64,000 nucleotides of DNA from Pontederia crassipes (Eukaryota; Streptophyta; Magnoliopsida; Commelinales; Pontederiaceae), in assembly GCA_030549335.1 (NCBI GenBank), contig CM060194.1, positions 67,616,077 through 67,680,076 of the forward strand. The letters are read 5' to 3'. Below, piece by piece: positions 1-12,643 of this stretch. The notes beneath the pieces are model-generated. The model was not told where the DNA came from, ran no database searches, and saw only the letters and a program-made list of their open reading frames with translations. Every line of letters begins with the position of its first letter. Within the stretch, counting starts at the first letter, position 1. A program made the translations under genes and the position numbers.

Positions 1-145
1 CCACCCTCTTCCCTGCAATCGATCGCATGCATGCATGCACGCCCCATCCATCAGCAACAAGATCAAATCATGAGTTCGATCGATAGAAAGTAAAACCATA
101 TGCGTGCACGCACGCCATGGCGTGGCAATTACTCTTAGGACTCAC

Positions 146-3100
146 CAAAGATGAGAGGAAAAGAAGGCAGCTGCACTGGCTTGTCCGGCGCTCCGACGAG
201 CACCATGATGCCCCTGACCTTGAGCAGCTCAAGAATCGGCCCCAGGGAGTGAGCTGCGGACACCGTGTCAATGATGTAATCCAGCGTCCTTGCTCCGGCC
301 TACATGCGTACGTTCGTGTACAAATTTGTTTAGCGACAGTTGATTTCTAGAGTTGAGTATATTATATATGTGCAATGTGGTGATCGAGAGAGAGGGAAGG
401 AGAGCTTGCAGCAGCACCTGCATCTGCTTTGCGTCGGTGCTGAGGAGGAAGTGATCCGCTCCGAGGCGATCCCTGGCCTCCTTCTCCTTTGACGGAGACG
501 TGCTGATCACGGTCACGTCAAGGCCGAAGGCCTTGCCGAACTTGACAGCGACGTGGCCGAGGCCCCCCAAGCCGACCACGCCCAGCTTCTTGCCGGCCTG
601 GAACATGTTGTGGTGCTTCATGGGGCTGAACACCGTGACCCCCGCGCAGAGCAGCGGTGCCGCCTTGTCCAACGGCAGACCATCAGGGACGTGCACTACG
701 TACCTGCAGTAAAACGCACCGTCAAAACCTTTTACTACCTGACATGAATGTATGCATGATTGAATCATGCACTAAGATTCGCAGGAGGAATCTAATTACC
801 TTTTGTCGGCCACCAGCATCTTGGAGTAGCCGCCGTACGTGATGCTGCCGTCCCAGAAGACGCCGTTGTACGTGAATTGGGCCTTGTCGCAGTAGTTCTC
901 CTCCGACTGCTCGCAGAATTCGCAGGTGAGGCATGACGTGGCGAGGCACCCGACGCCCACCTTGTCGCCGACCTTGAAGTTGCTCACGTTGCTCCCCACC
1001 TTGGTGATGACCCCGGTAATCTCATGCCTGCTCGAGAGTTCAGAACAAACAGGCAACAGCAATTAACAGAGTGCATTGATGACCAATCGTTTTTGTTTTT
1101 CTCACATTTCTTATTCTTAGACAAATTAAGGTTGTAGAAATAGCTTGAACTTGATGTTCCTTCAAGAGATTGAGGATTGTACGAATTCAAAAGTATGAAC
1201 TATCATTGTTTTATAAATTTATGATAGTCCTAAGTTCATTAGAAATTTATTTTTAAAACTATCTATAAAAAAATTATATCAAATCAATGGCGAGTTCAAG
1301 TACACATTTCTTTAATCCTTATTTCAAATGAGATTGATGATTGGATGGATCTAAATTTGCCTATAGATGTGTACTATCATTGATTTATAAATTTATATTA
1401 GTCCTAAAATTATTATAGTTCATCTAAGAAAATATTTAAAGTGAGACCAACTACAAACTTGTATAAAATCTCTAATAAGCTTTGGTTACTTGCAAAAGAA
1501 TAAGCAAAATATCTATTAGCATCCAAGTTTTCTTTTTATTAACTAGAACGACAGAGTAAATAATATTTATAATTCCACCAAGGTCTAATAAAAGATGGGT
1601 CCATTGGCCTTATTTTTTTCCTTTTTTATTAATTAGGTGAACAGTTCACGCCCTCTTTTGTCTTTTTCCTTGTTTTGTTCTTTCATTTTTTGTGGAGGAA
1701 AAAATTATGGGAACCAAGGAACAATTGTATGACATACTCCCACATGCCGAGTTTTATTATATAAAAGGAATATTTTGACGTATAAACCATTGAATTAAAC
1801 ATTGAAGATGAGAAAAAGTCACAATAATTTGACTTGATATGACGATGATATGTGCGGATCCGAAATTTTTTCAAAAAGAGGCAAATTGATATTATAAAAA
1901 GGGAAAAATGAGCGTGCGGAGCGTTTTTCGTGTGAAGCGACCTTAGATATATTTTTTTTTTCATTTTTTTAATATCTTTCTTTATTAATAGCTTAAATAA
2001 TCATTTATGATAACAAAAAATAGTTTTATAAGATTAGAAGATATATAAAATGTTTATATCCATTATGACGGATAATAATGTGCAGAAGTTTCTTCAAAAT
2101 TAAAAAATGATGAAAAAAATTATTGTTAATGATTTGAATCATATATATTTGTTAAACTTAGTGACCCTCTAAACTATCAGTGAAGAAAAATGTCGAAAAA
2201 AATAAACATAAGTATGTCTAAAGTCGCTTCACACGCGCTTCACACGGAAGGCGCTTCACACGCTCATTAAACCCTTATAAAAATAATAAAAAGAAAATAT
2301 TAATTAGAATAAAAAATATTAATTTAATAAAATTTAACTTAAATTAGAGGGCCAAGTTTTAAATTTTTTTTACAAGTATATAATAAAAGTATTGTCTAAT
2401 GTAGTAATTATAAGTTGTTCAGGGGGTGCGCTTCTTAAATAGTCTTTAACTTTTACCTATAATCGGGGTCATAAATAAACTATTTTTTTTATTACAAATC
2501 CATGTATCCCTATATAAAACCATACACATTGTTTCCAATTTGGATTCCTATTGCTATCTTATCACAATTACAATTCTTTTTTTACATTAAAACTTTTATT
2601 TTTCTTTGTGATATAAAAGAAAAAAAACACAACATTGAAACAAAGCAAAACTAATGAATTTGAACTTGATTCCATAAACATTAAAAAAAATATAAAAGTA
2701 ATGCTCAGTTAAAAGGATTTTATCTTTAAAATAAGGATACCTAATCTCATGAGATCGGGAATCGGGATCCTTTGCAGTTAAAACTTGAAAGTGAGCCAAA
2801 TAACTCAACTTATGAAACTACTGTTAACATTTTGTCTCTGACAGATGTATTTGTGAATATAATGGAGGAATAATAATTTTTAGTATTTTTTCAGATCTGT
2901 ACCTCGAGGGCAGAGAGAGTAAAATTTTTTTCAGATCTGTACCTCGAGGGCAGAGAGAGAGAGATATATATATATACCCAGGAACAAGAGGGTAAACGGT
3001 GATGCCCCAGTCGTTCTTGAGATAATGGAGGTCGGTGTGGCACATCCCGCAGTAGAGCACTTTGATCGTAACGTCGTTAACTCCATTCTCCCTGCATAGC

Positions 3101-3395
3101 AACGCAATTAATTGTCGCGCAGCTTAAAAAGGCACTGAAAGATGAAAGCTACAACAAATCATGCCATCAAGTTCAATTTGTTTTCATATGTAAAGTACTT
3201 CTACGTCTGAGTTTCTTCCTTCATCATAAGAAAAAAAAAATACACATCTGAAACTTCATCCCAATGCCATATCATAATTAAGTTTCAGGAATTCTTATAC
3301 CTCCTTTTGAAGACGAATGGCTCAATCTTTCCAGACGAATCCCTTGCTGCCCATCCTGAAACTGTCTGCGTGTGGTTCGGAGTAGTTTCTGTCAT
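146..3395 (-). CDS. Cinnamyl-alcohol/mannitol dehydrogenase-like gene (zinc MDR family), five exons, 3' end off window
   Basis: This is an NADP-dependent, zinc-containing medium-chain alcohol dehydrogenase that would interconvert cinnamyl-type aldehydes or sugar alcohols in the cytosol. Exons on the minus strand are 3395-3301, 3091-2978, 1027-800, 703-418 and 299-146. All joins are GT-AG and keep frame. The start ATG at 3395 opens [20 protein letters not shown], a normal CAD N-terminus. Visible are the catalytic zinc motif CGMCHTD (Cys46), PGHE (His71, Glu72), the structural-zinc cysteines 102, 105, 108 and 116, the Rossmann motif GLGGLG (190-195) and an STSPSK segment typical of NADP binding. 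About 292 of roughly 360 residues are present; the last exon lies left of base 1. Intron 2 (1028-2977) is unusually long and carries a MITE. The sequence resembles the ELI3/CAD8 branch more than lignin-specific CAD, so mannitol dehydrogenase naming is equally possible. No stop or frameshift is seen. Confidence 0.93.
1901..2274. mobile_element. Mutator-type MITE inside intron 2 of the dehydrogenase gene
   Basis: This 374 bp element is flanked by a perfect 9 bp duplication, TTATAAAAA, at 1892-1900 and 2275-2283. The terminal inverted repeats run about 47-60 bp, begin GGG and contain AATGAGCGTG and CGTGTGAAGCGAC(C/T)TTAGA. The right end carries three copies of CGCTTCACACG. A 9 bp duplication is the signature of Mutator-like transposition. 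There is no coding capacity, so the element is non-autonomous. Confidence 0.85.
2886..2959. repeat. 40-bp tandem duplication next to the intron 2 donor
   Basis: Two nearly identical copies of a unit containing TCAGATCTGTACCTCGAGGG begin about 40 bp apart. They lie some 20-90 nt inside intron 2 from its real donor at 2977. Read on the minus strand, each copy contains GAG|GTACAG, which resembles a splice donor. Confidence 0.85.
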
Positions 3396-4030
3396 CTCTA
3401 TCTTCTTCTTCTCCTCCTCCTCTCACCTAATCTGCTCCCGAACTGTTGGATATGAGCAACTCAGAGATACAGCAAGGAACAGGCTGTGTAGTGCTGGGGG
3501 CTTAATTGCTACATATGTGCCTCCTCTCTAAATAGACCGGGCGTAATGCCCAGTTCCACCTTCTCCCTTTGAATATATTAACTTGTTCCCACGACCAGGT
3601 TTATTTATTAGTTATTATCAATGCCTTTGTTCATGGTCAATCAATATTAATTGATTACTTTTCATGGCGATAAGAAAACCAAGGAATCAAACTTCCTTCA
3701 AACTTCGATGAAAGTGTACCATTAGCACCGGGGTCTTGCATACGGTTTTCAACGTCAATTCGTGTTGAGTTTGCCCTTTTGTAACGAAGCAGAATCTAAA
3801 ACCTTGAATAACGAATAGATGACGTTTAAGTTTGAACGAACACGTAATAATTCACTTTTAATGAGTATTCAAAGATGTACATGTTGATAAGATATATCTT
3901 TTCTTGGATACAGTTATAAAGCCACCGCAACACAAAATTTTGCTCCTAAATTCAAAAGTCACAATTCTAATTGATATTTATCCCCGCAAAAGATGCAGTC
4001 AAGTGGACCTCAATTGGTTCTTAGACCAAC
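3396..4030. other. Upstream region of the dehydrogenase gene
   Basis: This holds the presumed 5' leader and core promoter (to about 3600), then AT-rich DNA. A short GGGC/GCCC palindrome lies near 3540. No other gene was recognised. Confidence 0.5.
3528..3534 (-). promoter_or_regulatory. Candidate TATA box of the dehydrogenase gene
   Basis: On the minus strand TATTTAG lies about 135 bp upstream of the start codon. It is followed by a purine-rich leader (GAGGAGGAGAAGAAGAAG) just before the ATG. Position and context fit a plant core promoter, but the transcription start is not shown by the sequence. Confidence 0.4.
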
Positions 4031-4033
4031 TTA

Positions 4034-4469
4034 GGGGCCGTTTGATTCGATATTAAACAACCAAATATCTTAATATTCTCGGAATACAAGCAATCATTTG
4101 TGATAAAGTGATCGAACATTGATTTTTTAAAAATCACCTTAAAAACTGTAAAACTACCATTTTTAATCCAGCATTCAGAATATCTATATTCTGTCAAAAC
4201 AAAATAATAGGCATATTCTTCTCTTTTCTCACTTTTTCAATTGTATATTATTTTTTATTATTTGTTTATGCATTATTATATTATTATAATAAATATTAAC
4301 TATATGTAGTAAAATATTTTATTTATAAAATATTATATTTTTAAATTATTTTCTTTTTGAACCAAACACTAAGAAGAAATAAGAATATACTTATCTTTTT
4401 AAGAATATCTAAGAATACGATATTCGTACGATTATTCCAATGAAAAATATTCTTGAACCAAACAACACT
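4034..4469. mobile_element. Harbinger/Tourist-like MITE (436 bp)
   Basis: TTA is present on both sides (4031-4033 and 4470-4472). The left end reads GGGGCCGTTTGATTC and the inverted right end AGTGTTGTTTGGTTC, both followed by an AATATT-type stretch. The interior is AT-rich and non-coding. The 3 bp TTA duplication fits PIF/Harbinger. The ends have diverged, so the exact boundaries could be a base or two off. Confidence 0.65.
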
Positions 4470-4472
4470 TTA

Positions 4473-5722
<1,250 letters not shown>

Positions 5723-5723
5723 A

Positions 5724-5844
<121 letters not shown>

Positions 5845-6283
5845 GAAGTATTTTCTCCTGCACTTTCTAACTATAAATTTTCAAAAAATAATTTCAATTA
5901 ATAAAGTTATAGACTTTAGTATTTGACACTTATCTCGATTTCTCCATGCTTCCATTAGATTTTATTCAACTTTTATTGCCGTCTGGTTTGTAAACTAAAT
6001 AAAAAATTATTATTTGTATCTTAATAATTTGAAATAAGAAGAAATTAGAAAATAACAAAAAAAACCATTTTATTATAAAGAAATATAATTTTACTCTAAA
6101 TTCATATTTATCTAAAAGAAAGTGAACCTGAAATGATATTTCCAAACAATTGCAAATAACGGTAACAAAAATTTGGATTAAAAATGATGAAAGATCTTGA
6201 ATGATAAATCATGGTAAATTAATGTATTAAAATTTATAGTTTAATCAATGGAGGTTAGGATCTTGCCATAGAATTCATATAAG
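5845..6283. other. AT-rich intergenic DNA
   Basis: No gene, clear repeat boundary or RNA was recognised. Confidence 0.5.
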
Positions 6284-6286
6284 TAA

Positions 6287-9019
6287 TGCTCTGGTTGGCA
6301 ATGTTACAAATAACATTTAGAGTAGTGTTTAGCGGTTGAAACACGTTTGGTCGTCGACATAATCAAGTAGAGTTTAGTGTTTTGAATGAAAATATTGAAA
6401 AGTTATTTCTACTAACGTTTAGCTTTTAGCGTTTAGAGATTTATATATTTTTTTTTCAATTTTATCCTTATTCAAATGTGCTAATCATGAATCGATATCT
6501 CCTATTTATGTAACACCCCCTTAACTCTCTCGAGATATTATTCATTTTGGGCCTTCGGTTCGCACGAATTTAAAATGCGTCTTGATAGGTAAAGATGATA
6601 GCTACATATAAGTCCATGACCACCTTCGTATTTTATCCATGTGAGATTATTCAATGAATATTTTATTCATTTATAAGATATGGAAAATTATTATCTAATA
6701 TTATGGAATTATTTAATTCTGAAATTGGAAATTATGGGATAAGTTAGAAAGGTAAGATTTGAAAAGAGATGGAATTGTTATGGAGATAAGTATATGATTA
6801 TTGAGTAAATTTGGATTTAATTAAATCTAAAAGATTATGGAGTGATTAATTATGATGGATGATCAAGATTGATTCTAAAAGATTTCAAGACATAATAGAA
6901 ATGAAAATTCTAGTCTACACTATAAATAGACATTAAAGAGTGGCTGAAAACTCCCTTTCAGCCAAACTAAATTTTAACCTCACTAGCCTCTCTTTTCCTC
7001 TTATTTTCACGTGAACCGAAGTATTTTAGAGAGTACACGACGGCTGATTTCAAAACCAACATATATGAGAAGATCTTTCAAGTAGTACTCGTGAGTTTCA
7101 GGACGTGGACAAAGAGTAATCGCCGGCTAAAGTTCGGGAGTCGTGCAGTTTTTTAGAAAAAGGATTGCAGCTAATTTTTTTATCCAACTTTAGGTATGTA
7201 AGGGAAATCCCTATATCGTTAATTTTTCGTGACATGGAACCCTACTCTCTTCTCCTTTTTACAAAAAATCTATTGATATAAGTTATGCATCGTTAAGATA
7301 TCATATGGTACGATTATGGTGATCGAAAAGTCGCGTTAAAACTTGTTTCTCCGTCGGTGACAGAACGTGGCCCGAGTTTTGTGCTGTCCGGCCCATATTG
7401 CATGGAATCCGGATCGAGTTGGATTCGAAGCTGGACCAAGTTGTAAAACCTAGCCTTGGTTCTTATTGGCCCAACCCGGTTTGTACTTTGGCGTGGCACG
7501 AGTGCGATGCGATCGTGATTGAAGATGAACCGGCCGACCTGGCCCGGTTCACCATACACACGGCCCGAGTTTACCCTGGCCAAGAGAAATTTTATTGTCA
7601 CCGAATATGGCCCGGACTTTATCTGACGTGGGCCGAGTTCTGGGGATAGAAAATCTATTTTTGGACATTTTATTATGGATAATTGAATGATTATTATGAC
7701 TAATTGTTCCAAACCATCCATGACCATGTTGTTAACAGATCTAATCTCATTGTACTCTTTAGATCTAATTGTGAAATTATTGATATTATTATTTCATTTG
7801 ATTCATCAGTCTTAATCTGATAGTTTTTTTCTGATTGGGTCCTTGCTTAACCTAAACTGAATTGTTAAAGATAGATTTTTAGGGTACACAAAATAAAAGA
7901 TGAAAACTATTGGGTCTTCATATTATCTGATTGTCTCTAAGCCCTTTGGGCCTTATTATTATCATATTGTATGAGACGGATAGCGTACTTAAATGTTTGA
8001 GACGTCATCATTTAGGAAAGCTATGACTGTCCTGTGATGGCTATTGTCCTCCGCCATCACGAATTATTATTTAGCGCTATTATTAGAGGACGACTTGATC
8101 TCCTATTGACCTACATGAAAGAGACATAGAATTTTTCCTAATTGACTGAGCGCTTCCTATTGAATTGGATAACTCCAAAGATTGAATAGAAATCGAATTG
8201 AATTGAATCAAATCGAATGAAAATCGAATTGAATTGACTTGAATCATGGTCATTCGGATATTGACGTTGATTGACATTGCCTCCGCCCTTTGAATAGTAT
8301 GAAGATTGTTATTAGTTAATGACCATTGATATTGATATTGAATTGAAATTATTAAATTGAGTAGTGCCATAGTGATTAGACATAATTGCTAATTGATATT
8401 AATTTGTTTTTTTACCTTTCCTGATCTTCTTTGTTGATTTATCAATTTATTGAGCTCCTATCGTATTAATCCATACAGTGCTCTATTGATTATTGTATCA
8501 TATTGTTATTCTTTTTTATTGGACACTATTGATTTATTGATTATTGTTATGATTAGACCTTACGTACTGAGTATTTTTATACTCATGAATTTTCCCTGCA
8601 TCTAAATTTATGCAGGTGAGTTGGTGATAGAGGATGGTGATGCAGGTGATCAGGCTCGGTGATAGAAATGTTACACATGATGTAGGATTGTGTCATATTA
8701 GATTTATATATTAGTTATTACTTTTTCGCACTTTTAATATTGTGAAGTTATGGATGGTTCAGTTCCTTTGATATTTTGGACTTTTAGATGTTCATATTAT
8801 CTTTTTCGTATTTTATAGAATTTATTTTTCACAAAAGCATTTTATATAAAATTGTGTAGCGTCTGACTTTGAGCACGTGAAAGTCACGTAGATCTCGGGG
8901 CGTTACACTTTAAACCACTATCTGCGATCAAATCATTATCCGCTTATCAAATCGCTAATAATACTAAACAGTACCACCGCTATCCGCTCGTCAAATCACT
9001 AATAATGCCAAACAGAGCC
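6287..9019. mobile_element. MITE split by a solo LTR
   Basis: The left end (TGCTCTGGTTGGCAATGTTA, from 6287) and the inverted right end (GGCTCTGTTTGGCATTATTA, ending 9019) match as terminal repeats. They are flanked by TAA (6284-6286) and TTA (9020-9022), as for Harbinger-type elements with one changed base. Removing the 2.4 kb LTR leaves a MITE of about 0.33 kb. Repeated AATC(A/G)CTAATAAT-type motifs occur in the right part. Confidence 0.65.
6509..8907 (+). mobile_element. Solo LTR (Ty3/gypsy-type, about 2.4 kb)
   Basis: It starts TGTAACACCCCC and ends GGGGCGTTACA, the near-palindromic ends of many plant chromovirus LTRs. Flanking 5-mers are ATTTA (6504-6508) and CTTTA (8908-8912), four of five matching. 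A TATA box (TATAAATA, 6921-6928) suggests plus orientation. No gag-pol, primer-binding site or second LTR is present, so I read it as a recombination relic. At 7370-7645 it holds about ten spaced GGCCC(G/A)(A/G)GTT-like motifs. Confidence 0.75.
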
Positions 9020-9022
9020 TTA

Positions 9023-9827
9023 GATCGAGGGGATGACAACACCTGAAAGGTTCAGCCTTGATCCTGACCATAGCCCAAATATCATTTAAGCTGAACAAAT
9101 TTGATTGAGACGAGTTAAAAAAATCGTCAAATCTTGTTAATATATATAAAAATATCATCATATAAATAATGTAAACACATGAACTGATACAAAAAGAAAT
9201 GGAATTTTTTTTGGGTGTTGAGTTTCAAACCTGCATACTAATGAGGTGCAACAGCTCCCCCTACCAAATAAATGGACTATTTAAACGTCTCATTGCACGT
9301 CTTTATACATTTTCACCGAATTAAAATGTAATTAAATTTGATTTTACCTTTAATTATTCCATGATAATAATTTTATTAAGAAATATTTTATCTAATAAAA
9401 AATATTATGATCGCCATGTGACTATTAATTAGACTTCAATACTCATCAATTTGCATTTTTTATATTAAATACATCACATTTTTATATAACAATGAAAATA
9501 GGAATAAAGTCATATTTGTGGAAAGTGATATTAACATACCATTTTAAATGTCCACAATAATTAACATGTTCTTTATTTTATGTCATGATCCATCAAATTC
9601 TCAATTGAAATTTGGTATCTAATTTCACATATAATTTTTTAAGATTGATAAGACCAGTTAATGTCTTTGCAAAATTGCAACATCTATAGATTTTTACTTT
9701 CAGCTTTCTATTGTATATCATAAGTAAAATTAAGTTGCTTCTTTGACTCTATAAAAGAGGTTGCTAATGTTTAAAAAAAAAGAAAAATAAAATCTACAAA
9801 AACAAAAAAAAAGAGTATGATAAATCC
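9023..9827. other. AT-rich intergenic DNA
   Basis: No gene or defined repeat was recognised. Confidence 0.5.
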
Positions 9828-9830
9828 TAA

Positions 9831-10602
9831 GGCTGTGTTTGGCACCCAGGACTTGGGCGAGAACTTGCCCAAGTTCCGGAATTTTTTGCCAAACGGTCAA
9901 TGTGACGAGAACTTGGAAAATTCTCGTCACGTGATCAATGTTCTCCATTTTGAAGAACAAAAAGTTCTCGCTCTCGCTTCCGGCGAGAACAACTTTTTTT
10001 TTTTTGCTGTTTGTTGGATCTCTTTTTTTTTGCTTTTTTGTTTTCGATTCTTTATTCTATTTTAATTACCAAAATATTTCTAATTAATAATTTCTAATTA
10101 ATATTATTAAGTAAACTATTTTTATATTCACTTAAATAATAATCAATTATAACATTTTATTTTTAATATATTATCATTTTGCTTATAAAATAATTTTTTT
10201 AACTTAATATAATATTTTTCATAAATTATAATATTAATAATATATGAAAATAATAAATTATTATATTGTTATTTTTCATAAATTATAAATTATAATATAA
10301 ATATAAATATTTTGTAAAATATAAATTACAATATTAATATAAATATTTTTGTAAATTATTATTTTAACTAAATAAAGATATAATATTTTAATTTACTATA
10401 CTTTTATATTTCATAAAATAATACGTTATATTCTTAGTTCTTATTTTTCATTCAAACATCTATTAAAACTTATCTATCAAATCAACTTTTCAAATTTCCA
10501 TCATTACATTTTTCATTCAAATACCCAACTTAAACTTTTCTATCTAATCGACTAGTTTTCGAGAACCAACGAGAACAAAAAGTTCCCTTTCCAAATATAG
10601 CC
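9831..10602. mobile_element. Harbinger/Tourist-like MITE (772 bp)
   Basis: It is flanked by TAA on both sides (9828-9830, 10603-10605). The ends are GGCTGTGTTTGG and, inverted, GGCTATATTTGG. Near the left end ACTTGGGC and GCCCAAGT form a hairpin. The interior is about 85% AT and non-coding. Confidence 0.75.
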
Positions 10603-10832
10603 TAAAAGGAGAAAGCTGACAAAGAGTACAACCTGTTGATATAATATCTGTATCCCTTTTACATCCTTATCTTTATATTACAATAAAAAAGGTTGATATA
10701 TGATTATGTAAACTCCATTCTTTATTGTATTATTTGTATTAGTCATTTTGATAACCAATTTTTAGGCATGCCCATTGATATCTAGGGAAGATATAGTAAT
10801 ATAAGTTATGTAGGGACTCCAAATTTTGGTCC

Positions 10833-11866
10833 GTGAGCTCCAAGGTATGGAACCGCCGGACCCTCCCTCCTCCCCTCCCCCTCCCCACATCAACTTGGCC
10901 ACCACCCCCCAAATCCATCCCCAAACAGCGATCCCCCCTTTCAGGCCCATTCGGCGACCCCAAGCATCAACCCCCTCTTCAATGGATGTCTTGGGCTACT
11001 GTAGTTCACATGGAAAGGGGTCTCGCCACCATTTCGCTTCACCTTCTCCACGTCAACTTCGACAACTCCATGCATCCATCGTTGAAGAAGTTGTGGTCAA
11101 CGCTGAGGACATCTCCTAGTGCATTGAGGAACGTGAACGCTACTTAGTCGGGTGCTTCTATGGTGAAGGCATTGCGATCGACCTTCTCCGCGCCGAGCTA
11201 ACGGAAGTCTGGAGCCTGAAGCAACCCTTGGAGATCATCGATATAGGTAACTACTACTTGGTCTTTTGCTTTACGTATCCTAATGAGAACTTGCAAGTAT
11301 TAACGGGAGGTTCATGGCGTATAAGAGTCCATCTCTTGAACATGGCAAATTTTAAACCTTTCTTTCGTCTGGAAGATGGTTTCCTGTCGACATCCCCGAT
11401 ATGGATTCGTCTTCCAGATCTGGCATACAAACTACAATCCGATGCTGCAATCCTCCGCATTGCTGATTGTATTGGTACACCACTGAAGCTGGATGTCGAA
11501 ACCGACTGTAGCGACCAGAGTCGCTTCACCCGCGTTTGCATTGAAATGGACCTGGTGGCGCCACTGAAACAAGGAGTATGGGTAGGAACCCCTGACGGAC
11601 GTTGGTTTTTTCAGATAATAAAATATGAACACATTCCTATGTTACGCTTCAAATGTGGGCGCACAGGAACCGACTCGAAGCTTGTCGAACACAACCTTCG
11701 ACGACTGCAGGCCTGGTGGCTCAGGAGGGAAGTGTGCTCCTATATGGGCCGTGGTTTTGGGCAGCTAGCAACCTACGTTAGCCCCCTGCCTCCAACCACT
11801 GCCAGGATCAGGGACGCAGTCGGAATGCTGCTCGCCAAGATAGGACCAGGGATCGTCGTACAGTAG
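10833..11866 (+). pseudogene. LINE ORF1 (DUF4283/zinc-knuckle gag-like protein), frameshifted
   Basis: ORF1 of plant L1 LINEs encodes a nucleic-acid-binding protein that coats the element RNA. From about 11125 to 11866 the frame gives YLVGCFYGEG, then IIDIGNYYLVFCFT and WIRLPDLAYKL, the conserved pattern of the DUF4283 family. It continues to a degraded CCHC-like stretch (RFKCGRTGTDSK) in which the spacing is broken. The first part (10833-11147, proline-rich then SWATVV) is in another frame, so at least one frameshift is present. Sequence to about 12600 continues as a decayed tail with many stops. Not functional. Confidence 0.75.
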
Positions 11867-12643
11867 TAGTTGGAGAGAAGGTACCGGAGTTGAATGCTCC
11901 GTCATTGCTGGTCGACCTACGGGCGGATTCTGTACCAGGCGCTAGTACAACTAGTGACATTACGGAGGCAAATGGTGGGTTGACGACCATCAACTCCACA
12001 CTCATGTGTGATACAACTGGCACCCACCACTCGTCGTCATGTGAATTTGGCGGGGAAAGCACCCGCCTCGATCTTCCACCATGTGTTGAACACCAGAGAT
12101 CAATGGATCTGAACCTTCAATCTCAAACCGGATGGCATATATCCTCACCTCATTTCTAGTAACAGAAAACCCTAATCTCACTCTCAGGTCAAATGCTGGA
12201 GTAGACAACCTCCCTCTCCCTCCCCCACCCTTAGCACAAAAAGCACTACCTCTCTTAATGCCACTGCTCCGTCCTTGCGTGACGAGCATTTGGAACCTCT
12301 GAGATCTGATCCGCATTTGTCAAACAAGGAGCACCATGCCGAGGTTGTCCATAAAATCTTGGAAAGCTTCAAAGCGAGCAACTGTCAACAAGAGGAGGAG
12401 GATCAGTAATACTCGTCAGAAGCTGAAGAGCCGGATCTGGAGATTATTCCCTGCGTTCGAAAAGAAGACGAGATCAGAAGCAGGAGCTACCCAGGGGCCA
12501 TATCCCTTTGCCTCGAGTAACACAGAGGCAAAAGGGCACATGGATAAGACTGGCAAGATTTTTTCTCTTAGCAAAAACTCACTTAAATCGCTTATTGTGT
12601 AGGTCAGGCAGGGGCCAGGGATGGTGAATCACACCATCCACAA

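Noticed and set aside
268-1062. Single open frames covering parts of the CAD-like gene, including intron sequence
   Set aside because: The GT-AG exon model gives a continuous MDR protein; the longer frames run into introns.
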